Source: Planctomycetaceae bacterium (lineage in GTDB: Bacteria; Planctomycetota; Planctomycetia; Isosphaerales; Isosphaeraceae). From it: a stretch of DNA of 8,253 bases. The notes below the pieces were generated by a model. The model ran no database searches. It saw nothing but the letters and a program-made list of their open reading frames with translations, and had not been told where the DNA came from. This document shows, one piece after another, positions 1 to 6,097 of the stretch (the first letter of the stretch is position 1; the number at the start of each line of letters is the position of its first letter). Both the position numbers and the translations under genes were made by a program. The stretch lies in NCBI GenBank assembly GCA_019232645.1, contig JAFANO010000656.1:1-8253 (forward strand), in the 5' to 3' direction.

Positions 1-144
1 GAGTTCCTGATTTCAGATTCACCAAATATCTGCGAAACCGACATCGTTTCGCTGGCTCAGTGGGGTGATCACGTGGCCCCCGAATTGAAGACTGTTCTCG
101 GAATGGGAAATCCAGATCTTGAAGACTCAGTAGATTCCGATTAA
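1..144 (+). CDS. possible 3' end of an unrecognised protein (partial)
   Basis: Frame 1 is open from the first base of the window to a TAA at 142-144, giving 47 residues. The other two plus frames hit stops inside the first 70 bases. The peptide has a mixed, protein-like composition: an acidic C-terminus ending in DSVDSD and an amphipathic stretch around VSLAQWGDHVAPELK. I do not recognise the family. An open run of 47 codons in DNA near 50% GC is not rare by chance, so the call rests mainly on composition and on the frame being open to the window edge. The start lies outside the window. If real, the gene runs toward glgP and converges with it across about 540 bp. Confidence 0.4.
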   Translation, partial: EFLISDSPNICETDIVSLAQWGDHVAPELKTVLGMGNPDLEDSVDSD

Positions 145-685
145 GGACTCCGGGGTGTTATGGCGAAAACCTTTGGCCATCCAGGATTTTTGACTCGGCT
201 ATCTTGAAGGTTGAGGAGAGTGAGTGAGGACCCCCTGAAGACCGAACCGCAATCCTAGGTCGCCGAGGCCCCGTTTTCATTCATTTGTTCAGTATCTTCG
301 GCGTCGGCAGACGCCATCAGCGGCCGCAGGACGTCGGCCAATTCTGTGGAAGTGCTTGCTTTTGAAAGAGTTCAATCAAAAGGGCGTCGCAAGATAGTTA
401 TCATGGAGTTTCCTGCAGGCGTCAAGGGGGTGCCGCATCCGCTCCGAACATGGTCGGTCAAAAACCTTCGTAAGTGATGGAGGCACAAATCCTTAAGTCC
501 TAACACTCCGAATTGCTTAAATCGGAAGGTACTGAGATTGGATCTTCCGGAGAGATGACGTGTCGTTCTGGCTGATCAACGACGAGTGGGCTGCTGCTGA
601 TTCGTCTCCCTTACCGCCTTGCAGTCGAAGCCGCCCGCTTCAGGCCCGCGCCGACTCTGCAGGATCAGGTGCTCGCTCAGAAGGG
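145..685. other. gene-free, AT-richer region downstream of glgP
   Basis: No reading frame here has both a plausible ribosome binding site and a protein-like translation; the best ATG-started plus frame (160) has only 15 codons. Base composition is visibly lower in GC than the rest of the window: 25 of 60 bases are G or C at 481-540. Small inverted repeats occur: ATGGC/GCCAT at 160-164 and 176-180 followed by five T at 187-191, GGCGTC/GACGCC at 300-305 and 310-315 with a 4-base loop, and GAAGC/GCTTC at 627-631 and 637-641. The first could be a weak terminator for the partial gene at the left edge. None is strong. A minus-strand frame ending near 258 gives 37 open codons but is preceded by an in-frame stop. 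Confidence 0.5.
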
Positions 686-3253
686 TCAGCCGGGGCTCAA
701 GCGATCCTGCCCCGCGATGCCCTGCGCCGCGGCTCGGCCGTCCGACGGAGTCCGAAAGCCTGTCTCGGACACTGGACACGGCTGCACTTTCCAGATATCG
801 GCCGCGTACTGCATGATCGTGCGGTCGCTGGAGAACTTGCCCGAGTGGGCGAGGTTGAGGATCGCCTTGCGGGCCCAGCCATCGGGCTCCGCGTACAGGG
901 CGCCAACCTTACGGTGGGTCTCGATGTAAGCCGTCAGGTCAGCCAGGTGCATATAGTGATCGCCCCAGGTGAGCAGGGTGTCCCAGATCGGTTGGAAGAT
1001 GCCCCGTTCCGTCCGACTGAAATAGTCCGCGGCGATGAGATCCAGGGACTGGCGCGTCTCCGGTTCGTGCTCGTAGTGCCAGCGCGGCTGGTACCAGCCC
1101 CGCGACTCGGCCACCTCCTCCGCGGTGAGGCCAAAGAGGAAGAAGTTGTCCTCGCCGGTCTCCTCGGCCATTTCGATGGTGGCGCCGTCACGCGTGCCGA
1201 CGGTCAGGGCCCCGTTCATCATGAACTTCATGTTGCTGGTGCCGCTGGCCTCATAGCCCGCGGTGGAGATCTGCTCCGACACGTCGCTCGCCGGAATGAG
1301 CCGCTGTGCCAGCGTCACGTTGTAATCAGGCAGGAACAGCACCTTGAGCTTGCCGCGGACAGCGCGGTCGCCATCGATCACCGCCGCGACGTTGTTAATC
1401 AGCTTGATGATGAGCTTGGCGATCTGGTACGCCGGCGCCGCCTTACCGGCGAAGAAAAACGTCCGCGGCGGGACCTCCAAGTTAGGCTTGGCCTTCAAGC
1501 GGTTATAGAGCACGATGATGTGCAGCACGTTCAGCAGTTGGCGCTTGTACTCGTGGATGCGTTTGACCTGCGCGTCGAAGATCGAATCGGGGTCTACCAC
1601 CTGCCCGGTCGCGGATTTCACCCAGGCGGCGAAACGCACCTTGGCGTCGCGCTTGGCCTGTCGGAAACGGCTGCGGAACCCCGGATCCTCGGCGAGCGGC
1701 ACGAGGCGGCGGAGCTGACTGAGGTCGGTAATCCAATCCGTGCCGATGGCGTCGCGAATCAGGCCCGAGAGCTCGGGATTGGCGAGCAGCAACCAGCGGC
1801 GCGGCGTCACGCCGTTGGTCTTGTTGCTGAAGCGATCGGGGAACATCTCGGCCAGATCCTTGACCGTCCGGGACCGGAGCAGCTCGGAGTGAATCGCGGC
1901 CACGCCGTTGGTGCTGTGCGTGCCGACGATGGCCAGGTTCGCCATGCGGACGTGCCGGACCGGCCCTTCCTCGATCAGGCTCACGCGGGCCAGGCGGCCT
2001 TCATCTCCGGGGAAGCGCGCGCGCACCGAGTCCAGAAACCGCCGGTTGATCTCGTAGATGATCTCCAGATGCCGGGGCAGCACAATCTCGAAGATCTCCA
2101 CCGACCATTTCTCGAGCGCTTCCGGCAGGAGTGTGTGGTTCGTGTAGGCCAGCGTGCGCACCGTCAAGTCCCAGGCCTGCTCCCAGCCAAGATGGACCAC
2201 GTCCAGCAGGATCCGCATCAACTCCGCGACGGCCAGTGCCGGGTGTGTATCGTTGAGCTGGATCGCCACCTTGTCCGGCAGCGTCCGCCAGTCATCATTG
2301 GTTCGCTTGAAGCGATTGATGATGTCGGCGAGGGAGCAGGCGACCAGGAAATACTCTTGCACAAAGCGCAGATGCCGACCCGCGGAGGTCGAGTCATCGG
2401 GATACAGGACGCGCGTCAGGTTCTCGGCTGCGACCTTGGCGTGAACGGCCCCGAAGAAGTCGCCGTGGTTGAACTCCCCCAGGTCGAAGAACTCGGGCGA
2501 GAAGGCGTCCCAAAGCCGCAGGGAATTGATGGTCTTGCCACCGTAGCCGATGACGGGTCGGTCATACGGGATGCCGCGCAGAGTGGTCGGGTGATCGCGG
2601 ATGAGATGCGGCACATCGTTGTGGACCTTGATGGAGGCGTTGATCTTCACCTCGACGGTGTCGGCGTAGCGCACCGTTTCCCACGGGTCTGGCCGGCGCA
2701 GCCAGTTGTCGGGCGCCTCGACCTGGTAGCCGTCCTGGATTTCCTGGCGGAACATGCCGTACTCATAGCGCAGCCCGTAACCGTGGGCAGGGATGCCGAG
2801 TGTGGCCAGGGAGTCGATGAAGCACGCCGCCAACCGCCCCAAACCGCCATTGCCAAGACCGGCATCCGGCTCGGTTTCCGCCACTTCCTCAAGGTCGAGC
2901 CTTTCGCGATCCACGATCTGCTGGATGACGGGCTCGAGCATCAGATTGAGAATGTTGTTGGCCATCATCCGGCCGATGAGGAACTCCATCGACAGGTAGT
3001 AGACGCGCTTGGGGTTCGCCTGGTGATAGGCGTGCTTGGTCTGGAGCCAGCGCTGGGCGAGGACGTCACGGATTGCGCGGGCAAGTCCCTGAAAACGCTG
3101 GCGCATGCTCCCCTTCGCGGGCTCGATCATGTGATCAAAGACGAGGTGGCGCCGAAACGCCGCGTCGGGGTTGCTGGGCAAGGGAACCGGGCCACAGGCG
3201 TAGGAATTCAGGATCTCCGCGACCAAGCTGTTGACCGGACTCGGTGCTGACAT
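686..3253 (-). CDS. glgP: glycogen/starch (alpha-glucan) phosphorylase
   Basis: Cytosolic PLP-dependent GT35 enzyme that releases glucose-1-phosphate from the non-reducing ends of alpha-1,4-glucans, used in mobilising glycogen or maltodextrins. The 855-residue product is complete. The phosphorylase signature EASGTSNMKFMMN lies at residues 668-680, with Lys676 as the expected PLP Schiff-base lysine. Other family blocks are present in order: YYLSMEFLIGR (85-95), GLGNGGLGRLAACF (132-145), NDTHPALAVAEL (334-345), TNHTLLPEALEKW (371-383, His373 in the active site), HSTNGVAAIHSELL (446-459), FSNKTNGVTPRRWL (475-488) and KRIHEYKRQLLN (564-575, including the Arg/Lys phosphate-binding pair). The start ATG is supported by GGGGGTGA six to seven bases upstream. 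Homology should end near residue 828; the last 27 residues are a polar, family-atypical tail. The neighbours are not glycogen genes, so it is probably monocistronic. Whether it prefers glycogen or maltodextrin cannot be read from sequence alone. Confidence 0.97.
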   Translation of the reverse strand: MSAPSPVNSLVAEILNSYACGPVPLPSNPDAAFRRHLVFDHMIEPAKGSMRQRFQGLARAIRDVLAQRWLQTKHAYHQANPKRVYYLSMEFLIGRMMANNILNLMLEPVIQQIVDRERLDLEEVAETEPDAGLGNGGLGRLAACFIDSLATLGIPAHGYGLRYEYGMFRQEIQDGYQVEAPDNWLRRPDPWETVRYADTVEVKINASIKVHNDVPHLIRDHPTTLRGIPYDRPVIGYGGKTINSLRLWDAFSPEFFDLGEFNHGDFFGAVHAKVAAENLTRVLYPDDSTSAGRHLRFVQEYFLVACSLADIINRFKRTNDDWRTLPDKVAIQLNDTHPALAVAELMRILLDVVHLGWEQAWDLTVRTLAYTNHTLLPEALEKWSVEIFEIVLPRHLEIIYEINRRFLDSVRARFPGDEGRLARVSLIEEGPVRHVRMANLAIVGTHSTNGVAAIHSELLRSRTVKDLAEMFPDRFSNKTNGVTPRRWLLLANPELSGLIRDAIGTDWITDLSQLRRLVPLAEDPGFRSRFRQAKRDAKVRFAAWVKSATGQVVDPDSIFDAQVKRIHEYKRQLLNVLHIIVLYNRLKAKPNLEVPPRTFFFAGKAAPAYQIAKLIIKLINNVAAVIDGDRAVRGKLKVLFLPDYNVTLAQRLIPASDVSEQISTAGYEASGTSNMKFMMNGALTVGTRDGATIEMAEETGEDNFFLFGLTAEEVAESRGWYQPRWHYEHEPETRQSLDLIAADYFSRTERGIFQPIWDTLLTWGDHYMHLADLTAYIETHRKVGALYAEPDGWARKAILNLAHSGKFSSDRTIMQYAADIWKVQPCPVSETGFRTPSDGRAAAQGIAGQDRLSPG

Positions 3254-3256
3254 CGT

Positions 3257-3264
3257 TCACCCCC
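3257..3264 (-). promoter_or_regulatory. ribosome binding site of glgP
   Basis: On the minus strand GGGGGTGA stands just before the glgP ATG. It differs at one base from GGAGGTGA, the complement of the usual 16S 3' end. The distance from the G run to the ATG is 6 bases, which is normal. It supports the start at 3253. Confidence 0.7.
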
Positions 3265-3315
3265 GATACAATGTCCTGAGCAGTGCCTCGTATCCGAGAG
3301 GGCGAATACAAGCCG

Positions 3316-3321
3316 ATTATA
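3316..3321 (-). promoter_or_regulatory. candidate -10 box for glgP
   Basis: Read on the minus strand this is a perfect TATAAT, which stands out in GC-rich DNA. It would place the transcription start near 3309 and give a leader of about 55 bases before the glgP ATG. At spacings of 16-18 bases upstream there is no recognisable TTGACA-like -35 (CTCAGG or neighbours), and no TGn extension, so an activator or an alternative sigma factor may be needed if it is used. Confidence 0.45.
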
Positions 3322-3909
3322 GGTGGCCCGGAAATCGCCTGAGGGAAGATTGCGTGAAGGCCAGGTTTTCCTTGTTCAAGGCGATTTGAGCGTGGTTCGG
3401 CGACTGTTCCGGTTCGTGGAGGGGTCGGAATCCACGCCGAGCTCGCCTCCCCTGCGGCGGGCGACCCAGGAGGCCAGCCGGCGCGCCGGTGGCTTGCTCA
3501 AGGTGCTCAACATGAGCCGCGGAGATGTCGTAAGATCGTGCGCGGCGATCCCTCGTCGACCCGATGCCGGAGGGATCCCGTCGCCCGCCCGATCCTGAGC
3601 AAGGATGAACTCCGCGCGCCTCCGACGAGGCCGCGCTCGTGGATCGAGGCCGGGGACCTCGGACGCCGCGCACACAATCCCCTTGGCCCCCTGCATAGGT
3701 CATCGGGCGGGAGTGATGCGGCATCCATGAATTCTCATAGCTCAGGGGGGTGACCTGGTGGAGTCGTTGCGCCGGGCCCGCCCTTGGCCCTCCCCGTGCG
3801 GAGGATGAGTGAGGAGACGTTCGCACCACGCGTGGCCCGACAGGAGCCAAGTTTCGAAGAAAAAGAGTGAAGTTCGCCGGCGCGGGCGCCGATGAGGAAG
3901 ACACGGTTC

Positions 3910-3925
3910 TTAACGGTCGTTAACG
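3910..3925 (+). promoter_or_regulatory. TTAACG direct and inverted repeat, possible operator
   Basis: TTAACG occurs at 3910-3915 and again at 3920-3925, exactly 10 bp apart, so both copies face the same side of the helix. The same stretch also holds the inverted repeat TTAACG-GT-CGTTAA (3910-3923). It is an AT-rich island about 140 bp before the lipoprotein ATG at 4066. In-phase hexamer repeats are typical of dimeric regulator sites such as those of OmpR/PhoB-family response regulators. That assignment is inference; the regulator is unknown and no clear -10 box lies at the right distance. Confidence 0.3.
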
Positions 3926-4045
3926 TGAGGAGCCGTCGGTTCCGGGGTGAGATCGGCCGCGATGGGGGCGAGAACGGGGGGATGGGCGGAGCTCGGTCCC
4001 CTTGCAATGGCCCCGGTCGAGACCTCGCGGACTGGCCCGATCATC

Positions 4046-4054
4046 AGGAGGAGG
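4046..4054 (+). promoter_or_regulatory. ribosome binding site deciding the lipoprotein start
   Basis: AGGAGGAGG is a very strong Shine-Dalgarno sequence 11 bases before the ATG at 4066. The same frame stays open upstream to an ATG at 3892, but that would add 58 residues of charged, Gly-rich sequence in front of an otherwise textbook lipoprotein signal peptide. The site therefore selects 4066 as the start. Confidence 0.85.
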
Positions 4055-4065
4055 AACCCGCAGCC

Positions 4066-6066
4066 ATGTGCACCTTGAGGCCGTCGTTACGTCTCCTGAT
4101 CCTTCCCCTCTGCCTGGTCGGCTGCGCCAGCACGACAGGCGTCTCGTCCAAGGTCCGGACCGTCGCGACGATCGGCGACAAGCCGTTGCCCGTCGTCACT
4201 GGCGAGCCCGGGGCGATCGTGGCGTCCGATCGGGTCGCGCCAGAGCATCGCGCCAATCCCGAGGGCAGGATCTCCGGCCGCGTGGTCGATGCACAAGGCA
4301 ACTCGGTGGCCAACGCGCGGGTCCGGCTCGCCGTCGGCAATGCGCCGGGGGGCAAGGTCGTCCGCGCGACGACCGATCGCTCGGGGGCGTTCACGCTCCG
4401 GGGGCTCCGGCCGGGGTCGTCGTACACGGTGATCGCGGAACAGGATGACGGGCGGGGACTCTTGACCGGTCGGGCCAAGGCACAGGCCCCCGAGACCGGC
4501 GTCCGGATCGCCCTCCGGCTTGCCGATACCGGTCCGGGCTCGGGCAAGGCGACCGCCTCGACCTCCCCCCTGGTCAACTCGGTCTCCAGCCGCGTGACGC
4601 GGGAGGACAAGGCCGACGAGGCGGAGGACGTCGCGCCCGGGGTCAACACGGAGGACCTGCCCCCCGCCCCCGAGGCCGAAGCACTGGCCCCAACCGCACC
4701 GCGTCGGACGGCTTCGGCCGCGTCCGAGGATCCGCCGAACCGGGCGGCGGGCTGGCGCCGGGGCGAGCCGGATCGTCCCGCCCCGAAGCGCTCCCGCACG
4801 GCCGCCGTCGAGGACAAGGAGGAGTCACCTCCCGAGAAGCCGGCCCCCGCGCCCGCCCATCGCGACGCGGCTGAAGCCGCGCCCGCCGCTTCGGCCGAGG
4901 AATCGTCCGTGCAGGACGACGGCCCCAACCCGCTGCCGCCGGCGCTCGGGTCGGACCAGGCGTCGTCTGCTCCCGGGCCCGCGACGCCTCTGGAGAAAGG
5001 CCCGGTGCTGGCCCAGGCACCGCCGTCCGCCTTGCCGTTGGAAGAGAAGAGGTTGCCCGATCCGCTCGCACCACCCACCGCACTGCCGGAGGTTGCCCAG
5101 GCGCCGCCTGCCGCGCTGCCGGAAGTGGCCCAGCCCCCCCCTCCTAAGGAGACCGTGGCGCTGGCCCCGGCGCCGCCATCCGGGGAGGTCGATCCGGAGC
5201 CTTCCACCGCCCCTCCGGCGAAGGCGGTGACCGACGAAGCGACGGCCATGACCCGGATGATGCAGGACGATGGGTCGATGAAAATCGCCTGGCACGATGA
5301 CCCCGTCCCCTCACCCGAGCAAGTGCGGCCCGAGCCGTCCTCCGCCCCCGCCATCCCCGCGGGTCTGATGGCGACGCCTGAGGCATCTGCCCCGCTCGTC
5401 CCGGCTCCGGGGCCGACCGAGACGTCGGCGGAAGGTGGGACGAGGAGGCGTCCGACCTGGCGTGAGCTGACCCGGAGCTCACCAATGATCCCGACCGAGC
5501 AGGAGGCGGAGTCGCAGTTCGTCACGAACGCCCCCGATCGCCCGGGCGAACCCCCGCCCCGGCTCGACGACGGCAAGGCCTATTGCCGTTATGATTCCAG
5601 GCATCGCCGGCTCGAAGACTTCCGCCTGCCCGACCTCCAGGGCAGGCCGGTTCGTTTCCAGGACCTCGACGCCGATCTCGTCCTGCTCGACTTCTGGGGC
5701 ACCTGGTGTGACCCGTGCGTCAAGTCCGTCCCCTTCCTGGTGGACCTCCAGAAGCGCCTGGGCTCGGCGCGGCTCAAGGTGGTCGGGATCGCCTGCGAGC
5801 AAGGCCCGCCCGAGCTGCGCGCGGCCAACGCCGCCCAGGCGGTCCAGCGGTTGAGGATCAACTACCCGGTGCTGGTGAGCGGCATGGACGGCCCGTGCCC
5901 CCTCCAGAGGGCCCTCCAGATCCAGGCCTTCCCGACGATGGTCCTCGTGGATCGCCACGGCCGAGTCCTTTGGCGCGACCAGGGCGCGACGCCGGTCACC
6001 CTCGCCCGCCTCGACCGCTTCCTCGCCTCGGCCATCCGTCCCGACGACGCCCCGCGTCGGTATTGA
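4066..6066 (+). CDS. lipoprotein with carboxypeptidase-regulatory-like and TlpA thioredoxin domains
   Basis: Predicted membrane-anchored thiol-disulfide oxidoreductase facing the periplasm or cell exterior, 666 residues. Residues 1-20 form a lipoprotein signal peptide with lipobox LVGC, Cys20 being the lipidated residue. Residues about 67-152 match a carboxypeptidase-regulatory-like beta-sandwich (GRISGRVVDAQGN, then GAFTLRGLRPGSSYTV). Residues about 155-500 are a Pro/Ala/Glu-rich, probably disordered linker with a tandem 11-residue repeat (APPxALPEVAQ, 335-356) and a Met-rich island (395-412). Residues about 515-655 are a TlpA/AhpC-TSA-type thioredoxin fold with active site WCDPC (Cys548, Cys551) and the expected cis-proline in AFPTMVL (Pro623). 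Extra cysteines are Cys507, Cys577 and Cys611. TlpA-type proteins usually reduce disulfides in cytochrome c or copper-centre assembly; the partner here is unknown. The gene is monocistronic in this window and converges on the GT39-like gene. The domain calls are strong; the substrate is not inferable. Confidence 0.9.
   Translation: MCTLRPSLRLLILPLCLVGCASTTGVSSKVRTVATIGDKPLPVVTGEPGAIVASDRVAPEHRANPEGRISGRVVDAQGNSVANARVRLAVGNAPGGKVVRATTDRSGAFTLRGLRPGSSYTVIAEQDDGRGLLTGRAKAQAPETGVRIALRLADTGPGSGKATASTSPLVNSVSSRVTREDKADEAEDVAPGVNTEDLPPAPEAEALAPTAPRRTASAASEDPPNRAAGWRRGEPDRPAPKRSRTAAVEDKEESPPEKPAPAPAHRDAAEAAPAASAEESSVQDDGPNPLPPALGSDQASSAPGPATPLEKGPVLAQAPPSALPLEEKRLPDPLAPPTALPEVAQAPPAALPEVAQPPPPKETVALAPAPPSGEVDPEPSTAPPAKAVTDEATAMTRMMQDDGSMKIAWHDDPVPSPEQVRPEPSSAPAIPAGLMATPEASAPLVPAPGPTETSAEGGTRRRPTWRELTRSSPMIPTEQEAESQFVTNAPDRPGEPPPRLDDGKAYCRYDSRHRRLEDFRLPDLQGRPVRFQDLDADLVLLDFWGTWCDPCVKSVPFLVDLQKRLGSARLKVVGIACEQGPPELRAANAAQAVQRLRINYPVLVSGMDGPCPLQRALQIQAFPTMVLVDRHGRVLWRDQGATPVTLARLDRFLASAIRPDDAPRRY
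5068..5133 (+). repeat. tandem 33-bp repeat encoding APPxALPEVAQ twice
   Basis: Two adjacent 11-codon units encode APPTALPEVAQ and APPAALPEVAQ (residues 335-356 of the lipoprotein). A more diverged relative, QAPPSALPLEE, sits shortly upstream at residues 317-327. The copies differ at several synonymous positions (gaggtt versus gaagtg), so the duplication is not recent and the peptide pattern appears retained. It lies inside the Pro/Ala linker. Confidence 0.75.
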
Positions 6067-6077
6067 TCCTGAGCCGG

Positions 6078-6090
6078 CGGCCCCAGGCCG
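6078..6090. terminator. short GC hairpin between convergent genes, weak terminator candidate
   Basis: CGGCC-CCA-GGCCG forms a 5-bp perfect stem with a 3-base loop inside the 31-bp gap between the stop codons of the lipoprotein gene (6066) and the GT39-like gene (6098). Its place suits a bidirectional terminator. There is no T-tract on either side, so it is not a classical intrinsic terminator and could be chance in GC-rich DNA. Confidence 0.25.
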
Positions 6091-6097
6091 GACCCAT

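Larger units (their letters stand above)
3265..4045. other. long intergenic region between divergent glgP and the lipoprotein gene
   Basis: About 800 bp separate the two start codons. Open frames on both strands translate to Arg/Pro/Gly/Ser-rich sequence with no recognisable motif and no good ribosome binding site, so I call no gene. Visible structure: the TATAAT box at 3316-3321 for glgP; an 8-bp perfect inverted repeat GATCCCTC/GAGGGATC at 3547-3554 and 3570-3577; a short ATCCT/AGGAT repeat at 3592-3596 and 3602-3606; a CGGCGC/GCGCCG palindrome at 3878-3883 and 3886-3891; and the TTAACG element at 3910-3925. No tRNA T-loop signature was seen. The region may hold promoters for both genes, a long 5' leader of the lipoprotein gene, or a small RNA; none is demonstrated. 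Confidence 0.5.

Noticed and set aside
160..207. 15-codon open frame starting ATG GCG in the left intergenic region
   Set aside because: Too short to judge and lacks a ribosome binding site; the surrounding bases show no coding signal.
560..3250. 896-codon plus-strand open frame opposite glgP
   Set aside because: Its codons lie exactly codon-on-codon with glgP, so its stops would correspond to TTA, CTA and TCA in glgP, codons that are rare in GC-rich genes. The translation has no recognisable domain, while the minus strand encodes a full, conserved phosphorylase.
3547..3577. 8-bp inverted repeat GATCCCTC/GAGGGATC as a terminator or operator
   Set aside because: A 15-base loop, no T-tract and no gene end nearby; one such repeat in 800 bases is close to chance expectation. 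Mentioned only as visible structure.
3323..3598. 91-codon plus-strand open frame after the glgP promoter
   Set aside because: The first 35 residues look somewhat protein-like, but no family is recognisable, there is no good ribosome binding site, and the rest is low complexity.
3317..3904. 195-codon minus-strand open frame in the long intergenic region
   Set aside because: Arg/Pro/Gly/Ser-rich without hydrophobic core, motif or convincing ribosome binding site, and its end overlaps the TATAAT box proposed for glgP. Long open frames are common by chance at this GC.
3892..4065. Upstream ATG extending the lipoprotein by 58 residues
   Set aside because: The extension would put charged, Gly-rich sequence in front of a lipoprotein signal peptide and ignore the strong AGGAGGAGG directly before the ATG at 4066.
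4044..5576. 510-codon minus-strand open frame opposite the lipoprotein gene
   Set aside because: The Gly/Ser/Ala-rich translation is what the antisense of a Pro/Ala-rich linker gives. The plus strand has a strong ribosome binding site, lipobox and TlpA active site.
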